A DNA stretch of 64,000 nucleotides, from positions 1 to 64,000 of the forward strand of contig NZ_PPRG01000002.1 of NCBI RefSeq assembly GCF_002902625.1, given 5' to 3'. Numbering within the stretch: the first letter of the stretch is position 1; each line of letters begins with the position of its first letter. Source of the stretch: Staphylococcus devriesei (lineage in GTDB: Bacteria; Bacillota; Bacilli; Staphylococcales; Staphylococcaceae). Made by a program: the position numbers and the translations under genes. The notes under the pieces are model-generated. The model was not told the DNA's origin. It did not search any database and saw nothing but the letters and a program-made list of their open reading frames with translations. Positions 9,136 to 20,726 of the stretch are shown here, one piece after another.

Positions 9136-9141
9136 TTAAAT

Positions 9142-10581
9142 TTATATGCTCAATAGTTGGTCAATTGCATTATCTAATTTGTAACGCGAAATATTAAACA
9201 ATTCCATAATCTTTTTCTTAGTGATATGACTATTATAATATCGATAATATAGGTACGTATGCGCTGCTACATATCTTTCAACTTCATTTAAATCAACATC
9301 ATTAGCAATTAACGCTTCCCCTTTATCAATCCAACTAACGAATAGCTCTGTATCTTGAGGTAAGTCTTCCGCTTCATATAATTTAACCAAGCCCCGATGA
9401 ATAAAATCGAGCTTATTTAAATGTAAGCCTTGAACTAAATAAGTTAAATATAGCTTTTCATAATCATTCATATTTTCTAATATAGACCATATTTCTTCAG
9501 TCATTAAAATTTCCTTGCCATTCAACTGATTTAATAAAAAGACTCCATACAACCTATAATGATTATCGTCATCTTGTAATAGAGGTAATATCCTTTGGTT
9601 AAATGTCGCTTTACTTTCTTCTAAAACCCATGGAGCGTAGCCAACTTCCACTTTAGAAATTTGCAATAATTTATCCCAAAACACTTTACTTTGCTCTTTA
9701 TTTCCAAGGTAATAATAGTTAAAACTTAGAGCGTTAAACATTTGAAGTGATGCAAACTTACCTTTTTTATATAAGGGTAGTAAGATTTGTTGCGATGCTT
9801 CGTATTGTTTTAAATAACTTAGTACGATACCTAATTTAAAACTTTCATCATCATTCATAGGTACGACTTTACTTAATATTTTTAAATATTTGTGATACTT
9901 TTCAGTTTCATTCGTATTATATAGCAATAATGTATAATGACATAATGCATGAACATCAGAGTTATCCTCTGCTAATAATTCTTCAAACATTTCTTTCGCA
10001 ATTGTATATTCGCTTAAATATAAATAGCACATTGCTAATAAGTTACGAATAACGCGATGTTTTTGAAGAGTTTCATCTTGATTCAGAATATAAGTACGGG
10101 CGTCTTTCAAACGTCCTTGAGAAAATAAATACTGGAACAGAAGTTGAATACTGAAAAGTTGCGCTTCTAACTTAATTTTTTCTTCACTCATATAAGAAAC
10201 TTCGAAAGTTTTTTCAAGTTCCTCTCTGAACTCTTTATCTCCTGTTAAAATCACATAATTAATACCAAACAAGAATGCCTTGTTTGGCTCATTAAGATCG
10301 ATGTTCAATTCACTTAATTGGTAAAAACTTTCTGCTACGTTGTCTTCATTAATAATGCTCTCATAAAACACTTTCTCAGCTTGTCTACCTAAATTAAGTT
10401 TATTCAAACAGTACGTATATTTTAATTTTATATCAAAATCATCTGGTGACAAATCAAGCACTTTTCTAAAGTATTCAGCTGCTTTACTGAAATCTTCTTG
10501 TCTATACTTTTGATCTGCCATTTTACGATAGAAATCTTCGTCAAATTTCATTGAGATAATTTTATCGCTATTTTGTGCCAT
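9142..10581 (-). CDS. TPR-repeat protein of unknown function
   Basis: A 479-residue soluble protein. Residues 15-65 fit a tetratricopeptide repeat (DQKYRQEDFSKAAEYFRKVL, then DLSPDDFDIKLKY). Further TPR-like helical pairs follow, for example around 180-240, and the tail ends in a small helix-turn-helix-like segment (ITKKKIMELFNISRYKLDNA). No enzyme motif is visible. A homologue of this size sits between trxB and the lgt cluster in staphylococci. It probably serves as a protein-protein scaffold. It lies 17 nt downstream of the acyltransferase, so likely in the lgt operon. Confidence 0.75.
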   Translation of the reverse strand: MAQNSDKIISMKFDEDFYRKMADQKYRQEDFSKAAEYFRKVLDLSPDDFDIKLKYTYCLNKLNLGRQAEKVFYESIINEDNVAESFYQLSELNIDLNEPNKAFLFGINYVILTGDKEFREELEKTFEVSYMSEEKIKLEAQLFSIQLLFQYLFSQGRLKDARTYILNQDETLQKHRVIRNLLAMCYLYLSEYTIAKEMFEELLAEDNSDVHALCHYTLLLYNTNETEKYHKYLKILSKVVPMNDDESFKLGIVLSYLKQYEASQQILLPLYKKGKFASLQMFNALSFNYYYLGNKEQSKVFWDKLLQISKVEVGYAPWVLEESKATFNQRILPLLQDDDNHYRLYGVFLLNQLNGKEILMTEEIWSILENMNDYEKLYLTYLVQGLHLNKLDFIHRGLVKLYEAEDLPQDTELFVSWIDKGEALIANDVDLNEVERYVAAHTYLYYRYYNSHITKKKIMELFNISRYKLDNAIDQLLSI

Positions 10582-10598
10582 GCTTTGTCACCTCTTTT

Positions 10599-11078
10599 CT
10601 ATTTATAATGAATGTGCATTGGATTTCCGTATACAATCGTGTGATCTGGAATATCTTTAGAGACCACAGTGCCAGCTTTTACAACCACATTGCTACCAAT
10701 TTTTATGCCTGGTAAGATAGTCGTATTTGCTCCAATTAAGGTTTGATCTCCTATACTTACTTTACCATAACGATACTCATCGACTAACACCTCATGGGTT
10801 AATATTGTAGTATTATAACCAATCACGCAATTATTGCCAATCGATATTAACTGTGGATGAAAGATATCAGGCATGACTTTGTAAGCTATTGCGGTGTGCT
10901 TACCTATTTTCATTTTTAAAAAGTTGATATATACCCAACGTTTGACACTTAAAAATGGTAAGAAACGACAAATTTCTATAATTAGTGTATTTTTTAGGAC
11001 CTTCGAAAATCGCACAAAATGATAAATACGCCATAGTGGGTTAATTGACTGATTTCCCACTTTAGATAAACGTCTCAT
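10599..11078 (-). CDS. Hexapeptide-repeat acyltransferase
   Basis: The 159-residue product ends with left-handed beta-helix hexapeptide repeats ([40 protein letters not shown], then [20 protein letters not shown]). This is the fold of the WbbJ/Maa acetyltransferases. ATG 11078 overlaps the lgt stop codon (TAATG), so it is translated by coupling; the longer frame would begin inside lgt. The substrate is unknown; an acyl transfer to a sugar or envelope component is plausible from the family and from the neighbouring lgt. Confidence 0.8.
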   Translation of the reverse strand: MRRLSKVGNQSINPLWRIYHFVRFSKVLKNTLIIEICRFLPFLSVKRWVYINFLKMKIGKHTAIAYKVMPDIFHPQLISIGNNCVIGYNTTILTHEVLVDEYRYGKVSIGDQTLIGANTTILPGIKIGSNVVVKAGTVVSKDIPDHTIVYGNPMHIHYK

Positions 11079-11923
11079 TATTTCGCATTCTCTTTCGTAG
11101 TCGACCATGATAATGGCCCGGCTGTCTTATAGATTGGCGGCGCATATTTCAAGCGACGATAAACCATTAAAACAAGTCCAATTAAAATAAAAATTACTGA
11201 GACTAGTTGGGCGACGCGAATATTACTAGTCAACATTAGGCTATCTGTTCGTAAACCTTCAATAAAGAAACGTCCTACTGAATACCAAATAAGGTAAAGC
11301 GTAAATGTTTCACCTACTCGAAGGTGTTTTCTTATAGTAATTAAAATAATAAAGCCTAAGATATCCCATACAGATTCATATAAGAACGTAGGGTGATAAT
11401 AGATGCCTTCGATATACATATTATTGATAATAAAATCTGGAATATGTAAGTTTTCCAAGAATGTTCTTGAAACTGGTCCACCATGTGCTTCATGATTCAT
11501 AAAATTGCCCCAACGCCCAATACCTTGAGCTAATATAATACTTGGTGCGACGATATCTCCAATCTGAAACGGATTTAGATTTTTAATTTTACATACTATA
11601 ATGCCAGTTATAAATCCACCGATTAAACCTCCATGAATGGCTATGCCACCATGCCAAATTTTAGGTATCTCAGTCGGACTCTCCATATAATAGGGCCACT
11701 GGAATATAACAAAATAAATACGTGCTATAAGAAAACCAAATATAGCACTATAAAAAATAATATCGACGAGTGTGTCTTTATGTAAACCTACATATTTTAA
11801 ACTTTCTTGAGCAATAAAATAACCGATAAGAATTCCTACGGCGATGATAATCCCATACCATTTTATTGATAAGGGACCTAGATTAAATGCAGTAGGATCA
11901 ATATAATTTAAATTAAATACCAT
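11078..11923 (-). CDS. lgt: Prolipoprotein diacylglyceryl transferase
   Basis: A 281-residue polytopic membrane protein with about seven hydrophobic segments and the Lgt signature [16 protein letters not shown] at about residues 136-151. Upstream it has the conserved HGGIAIHGG segment. It transfers diacylglycerol from phosphatidylglycerol to the lipobox cysteine of prolipoproteins, including SstD and the YkyA-like protein in this window. The start at 11923 lies 3 nt after the hprK stop at 11927, so hprK-lgt-acyltransferase form one operon. Confidence 0.96.
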   Translation of the reverse strand: MVFNLNYIDPTAFNLGPLSIKWYGIIIAVGILIGYFIAQESLKYVGLHKDTLVDIIFYSAIFGFLIARIYFVIFQWPYYMESPTEIPKIWHGGIAIHGGLIGGFITGIIVCKIKNLNPFQIGDIVAPSIILAQGIGRWGNFMNHEAHGGPVSRTFLENLHIPDFIINNMYIEGIYYHPTFLYESVWDILGFIILITIRKHLRVGETFTLYLIWYSVGRFFIEGLRTDSLMLTSNIRVAQLVSVIFILIGLVLMVYRRLKYAPPIYKTAGPLSWSTTKENAK

Positions 11924-11926
11924 TAA

Positions 11927-12862
11927 TTAGTTCTCCTTGCTTTGATGACCTTTTCTTAAAATTTCTTCATTTAGACGTTGATTAAATTCTTCAGCAGTAT
12001 TAATACCCATGATATTTAAACGGTAATTCATGGCTGCGACTTCGATGATAACTGCTACATTTCGTCCTGGACGTACTGGGATTGTTTTTTTAGTAATTTC
12101 CGTATCAAGTATTTGTAATGTTTCTTCATGAAGCCCAACACGGTCATATAGTTTGTTTTTGTCCCAATTTTCCAAATTAATATTTAAACGAATTTGCTTC
12201 TGAGTTAAAATTGAGCCCGCACCAAATAGCGTCATTACATTAATAATACCTAAGCCTCGAATTTCAAGTAAATGTTCGATTAGTTTAGGAGGTGTGCCTA
12301 TAAGTTCATCTTTTGTAATTTGACGAATTTCAACGTTATCATCGGCTACGAGACGATGTCCACGTTTCACTAATTCAAGTGCTGTTTCACTCTTACCAAT
12401 TCCAGAGTCACCAGTAATTAATACGCCCACGCCATATACATCGACTAGTACGCCATGTAGAGATGTCGTCTTAGCTAATTCATGTTCTAAGAATGTTGTA
12501 AGACGACTCATCAGACTAGTCGTCGCATCTTTAGAGATGATGAGTGGCGTATCCATTTCTTGAGCCGCATCGATTAATTCTTGCGGTGGCTCTAATCCTC
12601 TTGTCACAATAATAGCAGGTGTTTCTGGACGACACAGTTTACGCATACGTCCTTGTCGTTCCTCATCAGGTAATAAATTGTAAAATGATAGTTCTGTAGT
12701 ACCTAATAATTGTATGCGGTCTGCAGCATAGTGAGAAAAGTATCCTGCCATTTCCAAACCAGGTCTAGATATATCAGTGTTTTTTATAGATTTATGTAGT
12801 CCATTTTTACCGGTAAATAATTCTAGATTTAATAAATTAACTAATTTCTCAGTCGTTAACAT
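11927..12862 (-). CDS. hprK: HPr kinase/phosphorylase
   Basis: The 311-residue product carries Walker [15 protein letters not shown] at about residues 153-166 and the HprK signature ... [11 protein letters not shown] ... near residue 203. The N-terminal half is the regulatory domain. It phosphorylates and dephosphorylates Ser46 of HPr, so it controls CcpA-dependent carbon catabolite repression. It heads the operon with lgt. Confidence 0.96.
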   Translation of the reverse strand: MLTTEKLVNLLNLELFTGKNGLHKSIKNTDISRPGLEMAGYFSHYAADRIQLLGTTELSFYNLLPDEERQGRMRKLCRPETPAIIVTRGLEPPQELIDAAQEMDTPLIISKDATTSLMSRLTTFLEHELAKTTSLHGVLVDVYGVGVLITGDSGIGKSETALELVKRGHRLVADDNVEIRQITKDELIGTPPKLIEHLLEIRGLGIINVMTLFGAGSILTQKQIRLNINLENWDKNKLYDRVGLHEETLQILDTEITKKTIPVRPGRNVAVIIEVAAMNYRLNIMGINTAEEFNQRLNEEILRKGHQSKEN

Positions 12863-13035
12863 GAGTTCACCTCAACAATTTCACTTGAATTCATTCATCT
12901 ATTATCATATCAAAAATAAACTCATAATTTATATAAAAAAGGTGAATTCATTTTTAATTTGTTTTTCCGTTTCTTTACGCATATGAAAAATGCTCTTTTA
13001 CCCGTAGAGACGGGACTACTTATTGTACATATTAA

Positions 13036-13071
13036 AAGCAGTCTAAAACACTAAATCGTTTCAGACTGCTT
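13036..13071 (-). terminator. uvrA terminator
   Basis: AAGCAGTCT and AGACTGCTT (9 bp) pair around an 18-nt loop. On the minus strand the stem is followed by TTTTAATATG. It lies 69 nt after the uvrA stop. Confidence 0.65.
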
Positions 13072-13139
13072 AACTAACATAACTTAACATTCGATATACT
13101 TGCTTCATATAAACGGGCTATTCGTATATTACAATTTAA

Positions 13140-15974
13140 TTATTCGACCTTATCACGTTCTAATACTGTTTTTAAATAGTTACCAGTATATGATTCTTCT
13201 ACATTTGCTATTTCTTCAGGCGTACCAGTAGCAACGATGGTACCGCCACCTTCGCCACCTTCAGGACCTAAATCAATAATATGGTCAGCTGTCTTAATGA
13301 CATCTAAATTATGCTCAATAATAACTACTGTATCCCCATTTTCAACTAGTCGATTAAGCACTTTCAATAAACGACTTATGTCATCAACATGTAAACCAGT
13401 AGTAGGCTCATCTAGAATGTAAATTGAGCGACCAGTAGAACGTTTATACAATTCTGACGCTAATTTAACACGTTGGGCCTCACCACCGGATAACGTAGTG
13501 GCTTGTTGTCCTAAAGTAATATAACCTAATCCCACATCTACAAGTGTTTGTAGTTTGCGGTGAATTTTAGGAATATTTTCAAAGAAATAAGCTGCTTCTT
13601 CAACCGTCATATCTAAAACATCAGCAATATTTTTACCTTTATAAGTCACTTCTAACGTTTCGCGATTATAACGTTTTCCATCACATACTTCACATGGTAC
13701 ATAAACGTCTGGTAAAAAATGCATTTCAATTTTAATAATACCGTCGCCTTTACAAGCTTCACAACGCCCACCTTTAACATTAAAGCTAAAACGTCCTTTT
13801 TGATAACCACGAATCTTCGCTTCATTTGTTTGCGCAAAAACATCTCGAATATTATCAAAAACGCCTGTATAAGTTGCTGGGTTTGAACGAGGTGTTCTTC
13901 CGATTGGAGATTGATCAATATCGATTATTTTATCTAGTTGATCAATACCTTCTATGCTATCATAACTGCCAGGCTTAACTTTAGATTTATTTATTTTTTG
14001 AGCTAGTGATTTATATAATACTTCATTCACTAAAGAACTCTTACCTGAACCAGACACGCCCGTAACAACTGACATTACAGATAATGGTATATCCACATCA
14101 ACATCTTTTAAGTTATTACTACGTGCGCCTTTAATACTAATCTTACGGTCTGTAACTTTACGACGATGTTCAGGTACATCGATGCGTTTTTTACCACTTA
14201 AATATTGACCAGTAAGTGAGTTTTTATCTTTCATTACTTTTGTAGGAGTGCCTGCTGACACAATTTCTCCCCCGTGGTCTCCTGCACCAGGCCCTATATC
14301 TACAAGGTAATCCGCTGCCCTCATCGTATCATCATCGTGTTCTACCACAATCAATGTGTTGCCAAGGTCTCTCATTTCTTTAAGCGTGCTAATTAATCGA
14401 TCATTATCGCGTTGATGCAACCCAATTGATGGTTCATCTAGTACGTATAAAACGCCTGTTAGACGAGAACCAATTTGTGTTGCGAGACGAATACGTTGAG
14501 CTTCACCACCAGATAGCGTACCTGAAGCACGATTAAGTGTTAAATATTCTAGTCCAACATTATTTAAAAATGATAAGCGTGAACAAATTTCTTTTAAAAT
14601 TTGATTCGCAATGGTCTTATCTTGTTCTGACAATTCGATATTCTCATAGTATTTCAAGGCGTTGCCAATAGAGTATTCAACAACTTCACCAATATTAAGT
14701 CCACCTACATATACCGATAATGCTTCTTTACTTAAGCGTTTACCGTGACACGTTTCACATGGAAGTTCTGTCATATACTTACTCATTACTTCACGTGTAT
14801 ATTCTGAAGGAGATTCATGATAACGGCGATCAATATTAGGTAGCACACCTTCAAACTTCATTTTTCTACGACGTGTGCCTCCGTTACGACTATGGAATGA
14901 GAATTCAATTTCTTTATCTCCAGAGCCGTTCATTAAGATATCTTTTTGTCTATCAGTTAATTTCTTATATGGTTTATCCATATTTATTTTATATACTTCG
15001 CATACACGTTTTAATAAAGTTGGGTAAAAATCTGAACTTGTAGGCTCCCATGGTTCAATAGCACCCTCATTTAAAGTTTTATTTTGGTCAGGAATAACTA
15101 AATCAAGGTCCACTGTCAATCGTTGTCCTAAACCATCACATGTAGGACATGCACCAAAAGGACTATTAAAGCTAAACATTCTTGGCTCTAACTCTCCAAT
15201 TGAAAAGCCACAAATTGGGCAAGCATGATTTTCTGAGAATTTAAGATCTTCTCCTCCGATAACATCAACGGTGATATTACCTTCCGCTAATTCAAGACCT
15301 GTTTCAATTGAGTCGGCTAATCGAGTTTCAATACCAGATTTTACTACTAGACGATCAATAACCACTTCAATAGTATGATTTTTATTTTTATCTAATTCTG
15401 GTACTTCGTTAACATCAACGATTTCTCCATCGACTCTTAAACGTACATAACCTTTTTTACTGATGTCTTCAATTAATTTCTCATGGCTACCTTTTCTATG
15501 AGAAATAACCGGAGCTAAAATTTGAATTTTTGTACGTTCTTCTAATTCTAAAATGCGATCAACCATTTGTTGGACAGTTTGAGATTCAATTTCGATACCG
15601 TGGTGTGGACAATAAGCTTTACCAATACGCGCATAAAGTAAGCGAATATAATCATAAATCTCTGTAACAGTTGCCACTGTAGAGCGTGGATTTTTACTTG
15701 TTGTTTTCTGATCAATAGAAATTGCGGGAGATAACCCTTCAATAGTGTCTACATCAGGTTTGTCCATTTGTCCTAAAAATTGACGTGCATAAGCACTTAG
15801 CGATTCTACATAACGACGTTGTCCTTCAGCATATATCGTATCAAATGCTAAAGAAGACTTCCCTGAACCAGATAAACCTGTCATTACGATTAATTTATTT
15901 TTAGGAAGTTCAATATCTACGTCTTTTAAATTGTGCGCTCTTGCACCTTTTACTACGATACTTGGTCCTTTCAT
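13140..15974 (-). CDS. uvrA: Excinuclease ABC subunit A
   Basis: The 944-residue product has two ABC ATPase modules, with Walker [15 protein letters not shown] near residue 34 and [13 protein letters not shown] near residue 640. Signatures are [12 protein letters not shown] and [12 protein letters not shown]. Zinc-finger cysteines are seen in CPICGFSIG and CEACKGDGI. It recognises bulky DNA damage with UvrB in nucleotide excision repair. It starts 6 nt after the uvrB stop, so the two form an operon under the LexA site upstream of uvrB. Confidence 0.98.
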   Translation of the reverse strand: MKGPSIVVKGARAHNLKDVDIELPKNKLIVMTGLSGSGKSSLAFDTIYAEGQRRYVESLSAYARQFLGQMDKPDVDTIEGLSPAISIDQKTTSKNPRSTVATVTEIYDYIRLLYARIGKAYCPHHGIEIESQTVQQMVDRILELEERTKIQILAPVISHRKGSHEKLIEDISKKGYVRLRVDGEIVDVNEVPELDKNKNHTIEVVIDRLVVKSGIETRLADSIETGLELAEGNITVDVIGGEDLKFSENHACPICGFSIGELEPRMFSFNSPFGACPTCDGLGQRLTVDLDLVIPDQNKTLNEGAIEPWEPTSSDFYPTLLKRVCEVYKINMDKPYKKLTDRQKDILMNGSGDKEIEFSFHSRNGGTRRRKMKFEGVLPNIDRRYHESPSEYTREVMSKYMTELPCETCHGKRLSKEALSVYVGGLNIGEVVEYSIGNALKYYENIELSEQDKTIANQILKEICSRLSFLNNVGLEYLTLNRASGTLSGGEAQRIRLATQIGSRLTGVLYVLDEPSIGLHQRDNDRLISTLKEMRDLGNTLIVVEHDDDTMRAADYLVDIGPGAGDHGGEIVSAGTPTKVMKDKNSLTGQYLSGKKRIDVPEHRRKVTDRKISIKGARSNNLKDVDVDIPLSVMSVVTGVSGSGKSSLVNEVLYKSLAQKINKSKVKPGSYDSIEGIDQLDKIIDIDQSPIGRTPRSNPATYTGVFDNIRDVFAQTNEAKIRGYQKGRFSFNVKGGRCEACKGDGIIKIEMHFLPDVYVPCEVCDGKRYNRETLEVTYKGKNIADVLDMTVEEAAYFFENIPKIHRKLQTLVDVGLGYITLGQQATTLSGGEAQRVKLASELYKRSTGRSIYILDEPTTGLHVDDISRLLKVLNRLVENGDTVVIIEHNLDVIKTADHIIDLGPEGGEGGGTIVATGTPEEIANVEESYTGNYLKTVLERDKVE

Positions 15975-15980
15975 TCAGCT

Positions 15981-17966
15981 TCACCCTTCTGCTTTTAATT
16001 CAAATAACATATCTCGCAATTCTGTAGCTCGTTCGAAGTCTAAATCTTTCGCTGCTTGTTTCATTTCTTTTTCTATATTTTCAATCGTTTTTTGGCGTTC
16101 TTTTTTAGTCATTTTCTTAGGTACTTCAGTACGTTGTTTTTCATTTGTTTCATCATTTTCAACTGTAGCACTAATAACATCGTGAATTTTCTTGTTAATT
16201 GTTTTAGGTGTGATGCCATATTTTTCATTATGAGCCATTTGAATTTCACGACGTCTTTGCGTTTCGTCTATCGCGTATTGCATAGAATCAGTGATTTTAT
16301 CCGCATACATAATCACTTCGCCTTTATCGTTACGCGCAGCACGACCGATTGTTTGAATAAGTGAACGGTTTGAACGTAAGAAACCTTCTTTATCTGCATC
16401 TAATATAACTACCAATGACACTTCAGGTATATCAATACCCTCTCTAAGTAGATTAATACCTACAATTGCATCATATGTACCCATACGTAAGTCACGAATG
16501 ATTTCTATACGCTCTAGCGTTTTAATTTCAGAATGTAAGTAGTTAACTTTAATGCCTGCCTCTTTCATATAAGTCGTTAAATCTTCACTCATTTTTTTAG
16601 TTAACGTAGTTACAAGTACACGTTCATTTTTATCGATTCTATCTTGAATTTCACTTAACAAGTCATCAATTTGATTTTTCGTTGGTCGAACATCAATTTT
16701 AGGATCCAATAATCCAGTAGGACGAATGATTTGTTCAACCATCTCATCAGTATGTTCAAGTTCGTAAGGTCCTGGTGTTGCTGAGACATAAACGAGTTGT
16801 TTTGTTTTTTGTCCAAACTCTTCAAATTTAAGCGGACGGTTATCCATCGCACTTGGGAGACGGAATCCATGATCTACTAACACCTGTTTACGTGCTTGGT
16901 CACCATTAAACATCCCTCTAATTTGTGGTAATGTCACGTGTGATTCATCTATCATTACTAACCAATCATCGCCAAAGTAGTCTAATAGTGTATACGGCGT
17001 TGAACCAGGTGGTCTTAAAGTTAAGTGGACAGAATAGTTCTCAATTCCTGAACAGAATCCCATTTCACGCATCATTTCTAAATCATAATTAGTACGTTGT
17101 TCTAGTCGTTGTGCTTCTAGTAATTTATTCTCATCTCTTAACTCTTTAAGGCGTTCTTCTAACTCTTTTTCAATTCTTTCAATAGCAACTTTCATTTTTT
17201 CTTCTCGAGTTACGAAGTGAGATGCTGGGAAAATCGCAAAGTGTTCACGTTCTCTAATAACTTCTCCAGTAAGGTAATTGACTTCTCTAATACGGTCTAT
17301 TTCATCGCCGAAAAATTCTACACGAATGCACATTTCTTCACGTGAAGCTGGGAATATCTCCACCACATCTCCACGCACTCTGAATGTCCCACGTTGGAAA
17401 TCAATATCATTTCTTGAGTATTGTACATCGACTAATTTTCTAAGGAGCTCACTACGGTCCATTTCCATACCAACACGTACGCTCACAACTAAATCTTTAT
17501 ATTCTTCCGGATTACCTAAACCATAAATACAACTCACACTTGCAATAATAATGACATCATCACGTTCGAATAACGCACTCGTAGCTGAGTGTCGTAATTG
17601 GTCTATTTCATCATTAATAGAAGCGTCTTTCTCAATAAAAGTGTCAGTCGAAGGGACATAAGCTTCTGGTTGATAGTAATCATAGTAACTTACGAAATAT
17701 TCAACTCTATTCTCAGGAAAGAATTCTTTAAATTCACTATATAATTGGCCTGCCAATGTTTTATTATGGGCAATAATCAATGTTGGTTTACCGACTTCTT
17801 TAATTACGTTACTCATGGTAAATGTTTTACCTGTACCTGTAGCGCCTAATAGCGTTTGATGACGTTTACCTTCTTTTACGCCTTCAACTATCTTTTCAAT
17901 CGCTTGAGGTTGGTCCCCTTCTGGATCAAACTCAGAATTTAATTTAAATGGGTAGTGTTCTACCAT
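15981..17966 (-). CDS. uvrB: Excinuclease ABC subunit B
   Basis: The 661-residue helicase-like protein has Walker A GATGTGKT at about residues 42-49, the beta-hairpin region YDYYQPEAY, the DESH box in [15 protein letters not shown], and a C-terminal UVR coiled coil (about 625-660) that binds UvrC. It verifies damage and loads UvrC for incision. Position first in the uvrBA operon and the upstream LexA box and promoter indicate SOS control. Confidence 0.98.
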   Translation of the reverse strand: MVEHYPFKLNSEFDPEGDQPQAIEKIVEGVKEGKRHQTLLGATGTGKTFTMSNVIKEVGKPTLIIAHNKTLAGQLYSEFKEFFPENRVEYFVSYYDYYQPEAYVPSTDTFIEKDASINDEIDQLRHSATSALFERDDVIIIASVSCIYGLGNPEEYKDLVVSVRVGMEMDRSELLRKLVDVQYSRNDIDFQRGTFRVRGDVVEIFPASREEMCIRVEFFGDEIDRIREVNYLTGEVIREREHFAIFPASHFVTREEKMKVAIERIEKELEERLKELRDENKLLEAQRLEQRTNYDLEMMREMGFCSGIENYSVHLTLRPPGSTPYTLLDYFGDDWLVMIDESHVTLPQIRGMFNGDQARKQVLVDHGFRLPSAMDNRPLKFEEFGQKTKQLVYVSATPGPYELEHTDEMVEQIIRPTGLLDPKIDVRPTKNQIDDLLSEIQDRIDKNERVLVTTLTKKMSEDLTTYMKEAGIKVNYLHSEIKTLERIEIIRDLRMGTYDAIVGINLLREGIDIPEVSLVVILDADKEGFLRSNRSLIQTIGRAARNDKGEVIMYADKITDSMQYAIDETQRRREIQMAHNEKYGITPKTINKKIHDVISATVENDETNEKQRTEVPKKMTKKERQKTIENIEKEMKQAAKDLDFERATELRDMLFELKAEG

Positions 17967-18041
17967 TCTGACAAGCGCCTCCTCAATGTTAACTTTCTTA
18001 CTTTATTTCCTATTATTTGAAAAGTATTCTTACTTACAGAT

Positions 18042-18071
18042 ATTTTAGCAAAAATCCAAATAAAAATACAA
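18042..18071 (-). promoter_or_regulatory. uvrBA promoter
   Basis: On the minus strand -35 TTGTAT (18071-18066) and -10 TAAAAT (18047-18042) are 18 bp apart. The -35 overlaps the LexA box, which fits repression by steric block. Confidence 0.5.
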
Positions 18072-18097
18072 ACGTTTGTTCGCTTACGTTTGTATTT
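18064..18097 (-). terminator. csbA terminator overlapping the uvrB operator
   Basis: AAATACAAACG and CGTTTGTATTT are perfect 11-bp arms with a 12-nt loop. On the minus strand TTTATTT follows, so it can end the csbA transcript before uvrB. Its left arm contains the LexA site. Confidence 0.55.
18069..18082. promoter_or_regulatory. LexA (SOS) box of uvrBA
   Basis: Reading the minus strand, CGAACAAACGTTTG fits the Gram-positive LexA consensus CGAACRNRYGTTYG at every position. It lies about 105 bp upstream of the uvrB start. Confidence 0.8.
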
Positions 18098-18255
18098 CAT
18101 GCCTTTAGTTATTTGGTTGTTTATACGTATTTTTTAAATTAAATTTCATTACATAGGTAGACTTATGTTATAGCTACATCTGTTTCACTCTATCATGTGT
18201 ATTTACACTATAAATCAACTAATGAAGTAGTTCAATTGTTCTGTTTCTAACCTTA

Positions 18256-18483
18256 TTAATCTTGTTGTTTATGAAATTTAAGACTATCAACAATGACATA
18301 ACCTGCTAATAATGACACCACATCGATAAATATAATCCATTCATTATGAAAAAAACCTTTATAAACTGATGTAGCAATTAAAATTAGTGTTGCTATGACG
18401 CCTACCCATTTGCTTCTTGTGATTACACTAAATAAAACAACTAATACACAGGGAAAAAATGCGGCTAAAGCGTACCAGATCAT
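18256..18483 (-). CDS. csbA: CsbA-like small membrane protein
   Basis: A 75-residue protein with two to three hydrophobic segments (IWYALAAFFPCVLVVLFSVI, GVIATLILIATSVY, IIFIDVVSLLAGYVIV) and a short charged tail. Length, topology and position directly upstream of uvrBA match CsbA of Bacillus subtilis, a SigB-controlled membrane protein of unknown function. It starts 5 nt after the stop of the HD-domain gene, so the two are co-transcribed. No SigB promoter was identified. Confidence 0.7.
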   Translation of the reverse strand: MIWYALAAFFPCVLVVLFSVITRSKWVGVIATLILIATSVYKGFFHNEWIIFIDVVSLLAGYVIVDSLKFHKQQD

Positions 18484-18488
18484 CTATT

Positions 18489-19130
18489 TCACCCATTTCT
18501 TCGATTTAATATAGCCATCGTAGTTTCACGTAATTCTGCTCTAGGAATAAAGTTCTCAGTTAACATTTCAGGTATAACATAATCGATAAATTCTTGTACT
18601 GAACTTAAATGATCAAATTGCATAATTGTTTCTAAACTATGTTCGTATATTTCAAAAAATAGTGATTCTGGGTTACGTTTTTGAATCTCACCAAACGTTT
18701 CGTATAATAAGTCGATTTTGTCTGCTACAGATAAAATTTGTCCTTCTAATGAATCATCTTTTCCTTCTTGAAGTCGTTTACGATAAGTATCTTGGTAGGG
18801 TTCAGGTATCTCTTCATTTATAAACGTGTCCACCATTTCTTCTTCTACCTGAGAGAACAACATTTTCAACTCAGTTCTAGCATACTTTACTGGCGTTTTA
18901 ATATCACCAGTAAATACTTCGGCAAAGTCATGGTTTAATGCTTTTTCATATAAACTTTTCCAATCAATTGTATTACCATTATGCTCTTCAACTGTCGCTA
19001 AATACTGTGCTATTTTTGTGACCTTGAAAGAATGTGCAGCTACATTATGTTCAAAATATTTAAATTTACCTGGTAACCGAATTAATTTTTCCAAATCTGA
19101 AAGTCTTTTAAAATATTGATGAACACCCAT
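18489..19130 (-). CDS. YfbR-like HD-domain phosphohydrolase
   Basis: The 213-residue product has the metal-binding HD-superfamily layout: EHNVAAHSFKV near residue 27, LNHDFAEVFTGD near residue 66 and a later Asp in SVADKIDLLYE. This is the arrangement in YfbR-type 5'-nucleotidases acting on deoxynucleoside monophosphates. Substrate specificity is inferred from the family. It is transcribed leftward, with csbA 5 nt downstream. Confidence 0.8.
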   Translation of the reverse strand: MGVHQYFKRLSDLEKLIRLPGKFKYFEHNVAAHSFKVTKIAQYLATVEEHNGNTIDWKSLYEKALNHDFAEVFTGDIKTPVKYARTELKMLFSQVEEEMVDTFINEEIPEPYQDTYRKRLQEGKDDSLEGQILSVADKIDLLYETFGEIQKRNPESLFFEIYEHSLETIMQFDHLSSVQEFIDYVIPEMLTENFIPRAELRETTMAILNRRNG

Positions 19131-19255
19131 ATTGCGATACCTCCATACTTTATTAACTAAAAATTATACTTTTATTTATTCTATCAATCAACAGTATCGT
19201 GAAAAATATCAATTTTAGTAATTATTTAGACACAATATCCATCGATATACTAAAA

Positions 19256-19296
19256 AAATGGTAATTTCTATCCTCTTTCGATAGAAATTACCATTT
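19256..19296. terminator. Terminator after the LysM-CHAP gene
   Basis: A perfect 16-bp stem (AAATGGTAATTTCTAT / ATAGAAATTACCATTT) with a 9-nt loop. It lies just downstream of the leftward LysM-CHAP gene and has T runs on both sides. Confidence 0.8.
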
Positions 19297-19327
19297 CAAT
19301 TAGTACATATCTTAAGTTTTATTTAAC

Positions 19328-20464
19328 CTAGTGAATAAAATTGTAGCCTGCTGTATTTCTAATTGTTCTATTCGTTACATGATTAAAATGGCCGTTCCAG
19401 TTCATTTCTGACACGTATACAGAACCATCACGATTAACACGTTCTACTACACCCACGTGACCATAATAACCAGCATTCGTTTGGAATACAGCGCCAACTT
19501 CAGCGCGATGATCGACTGCTAATCCAGCGTGTCTAGCTGAATGAGCCCAATTGTTTGCGTTACCCCAATAACTACCCACTGAACGTCCTAGTTGTTGACG
19601 ACGATTAAATGCATAGTATATACAATTTCCATAGTAGTATTGATTACCTTGATTCTTAATTGATCTATAACTGTAAGAATGTGATACCGGTGTATTGCGG
19701 GATACCTTATATTGTTTCGAAACAGTATGCGTTGAATGGCTCATTGGTGGTCTGCTTGGTGTAACATGGGCTGCCTTACTTGTTGTAGATGCATGATACA
19801 CATGACTTACCGCTGAGGTCCTTGACACACTTGGTGGTTTTGGTGCACTTGATTCACTTGACGTAACTGATGTGTGAGTCACATTTTGTTTGTTAAAGCT
19901 ATTATCTACTGGTGCTTGAACAACATTTATTTTATGCACATCACTCGTAGCAAGTTGAGCACCTTCACCATGTTCATCTACATTAATCATTACGTTTTTC
20001 GCTACGGTATCATCCTTTACAGACTTTTCACCTTGTTTATCGGTAGCAGGAACAGTATATGTAGCACCATAATTTACTAAGCTACTGTCTAAACTAGCAG
20101 CACCCTTTTCACTTACTGCAATCAAATCTCCAGGATGAATTAATAATGTTAAACCTGGATTTAAAGCATATAATTGATTTAAAGTAAGATGATGTGCTGA
20201 TGCAATTTTATTCAACGTATCACCAGGTTTTACTTCAATAATATCGTTATCTGGTAAGATAACTTGTGTGTTTGATTGGATTTGATTAGTAGTTATATTA
20301 TTTAATGAACGAATTTCACTAGTTGTCGTAGCGAATTGATGAGCAAGTTCTTGCACTGAAATTGTATCTTTCACCACATGTGTTTGTTGTGCATGTGCTA
20401 ACCCATTAAATCCGACAAATGATGCAATAGAAGCCAATGTTACAGTTAAAGTTTTATTTCTCAT
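19328..20464 (-). CDS. Secreted LysM-CHAP peptidoglycan hydrolase
   Basis: The 378-residue product has a signal peptide (MRNKTLTVTLASIASFVGFN, cleavage near AHA-QQ). Two LysM modules follow: THVVKDTISVQELAHQF ... at 28-70 and IEVKPGDTLNKIASAHHLTL ... at 76-118. A Ser/Thr/Pro/His-rich linker (about 190-270) leads to a C-terminal CHAP domain with the catalytic pair in GNCIYYAF (Cys) and GHVGVVE (His). LysM anchors it to the wall and CHAP acts as amidase or endopeptidase. A homologue sits beside prfB in staphylococci. A WalR-like box upstream suggests WalKR control. Confidence 0.9.
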   Translation of the reverse strand: MRNKTLTVTLASIASFVGFNGLAHAQQTHVVKDTISVQELAHQFATTTSEIRSLNNITTNQIQSNTQVILPDNDIIEVKPGDTLNKIASAHHLTLNQLYALNPGLTLLIHPGDLIAVSEKGAASLDSSLVNYGATYTVPATDKQGEKSVKDDTVAKNVMINVDEHGEGAQLATSDVHKINVVQAPVDNSFNKQNVTHTSVTSSESSAPKPPSVSRTSAVSHVYHASTTSKAAHVTPSRPPMSHSTHTVSKQYKVSRNTPVSHSYSYRSIKNQGNQYYYGNCIYYAFNRRQQLGRSVGSYWGNANNWAHSARHAGLAVDHRAEVGAVFQTNAGYYGHVGVVERVNRDGSVYVSEMNWNGHFNHVTNRTIRNTAGYNFIH

Positions 20465-20535
20465 GCTGTCATTCCTTTGTTGATTGATATACTTGTTTTT
20501 TATACTGTACCATAACTCACATTATAAAAGCGCTT

Positions 20536-20552
20536 TGTTAAAGCCTTGTAAT
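20536..20552 (+). promoter_or_regulatory. WalR-like box upstream of the LysM-CHAP gene
   Basis: TGTTAA-N5-TGTAAT fits the WalR consensus TGTWAH-N5-TGTWAH exactly. It is about 75-90 bp upstream of the start and lies on the strand opposite to the gene. WalKR controls most staphylococcal wall hydrolases. Confidence 0.5.
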
Positions 20553-20726
20553 ATAAAGGTCAAATAACTCGCAAGAATGATTTATTATTCGTCACTTTAG
20601 TAACAATAAACTTTGTGCTTTACATTTAAAATTAAATTATTACTTAATTATTAAGTAATTAAACGCACTCTTGCAAGTTAATGCCAATCATCTAACCAAA
20701 TAGCTTATTGCTTTCTAACCATTAAG

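Noticed and set aside
13652-13918. 88-residue minus-strand ORF within uvrA
   Set aside because: It is an out-of-frame reading of uvrA on the same strand; UvrA motifs occur in the main frame here.
16056-16364. 102-residue plus-strand ORF within uvrB
   Set aside because: It is a Phe-rich antisense frame of the UvrB C-terminal coding region, with no start signal.
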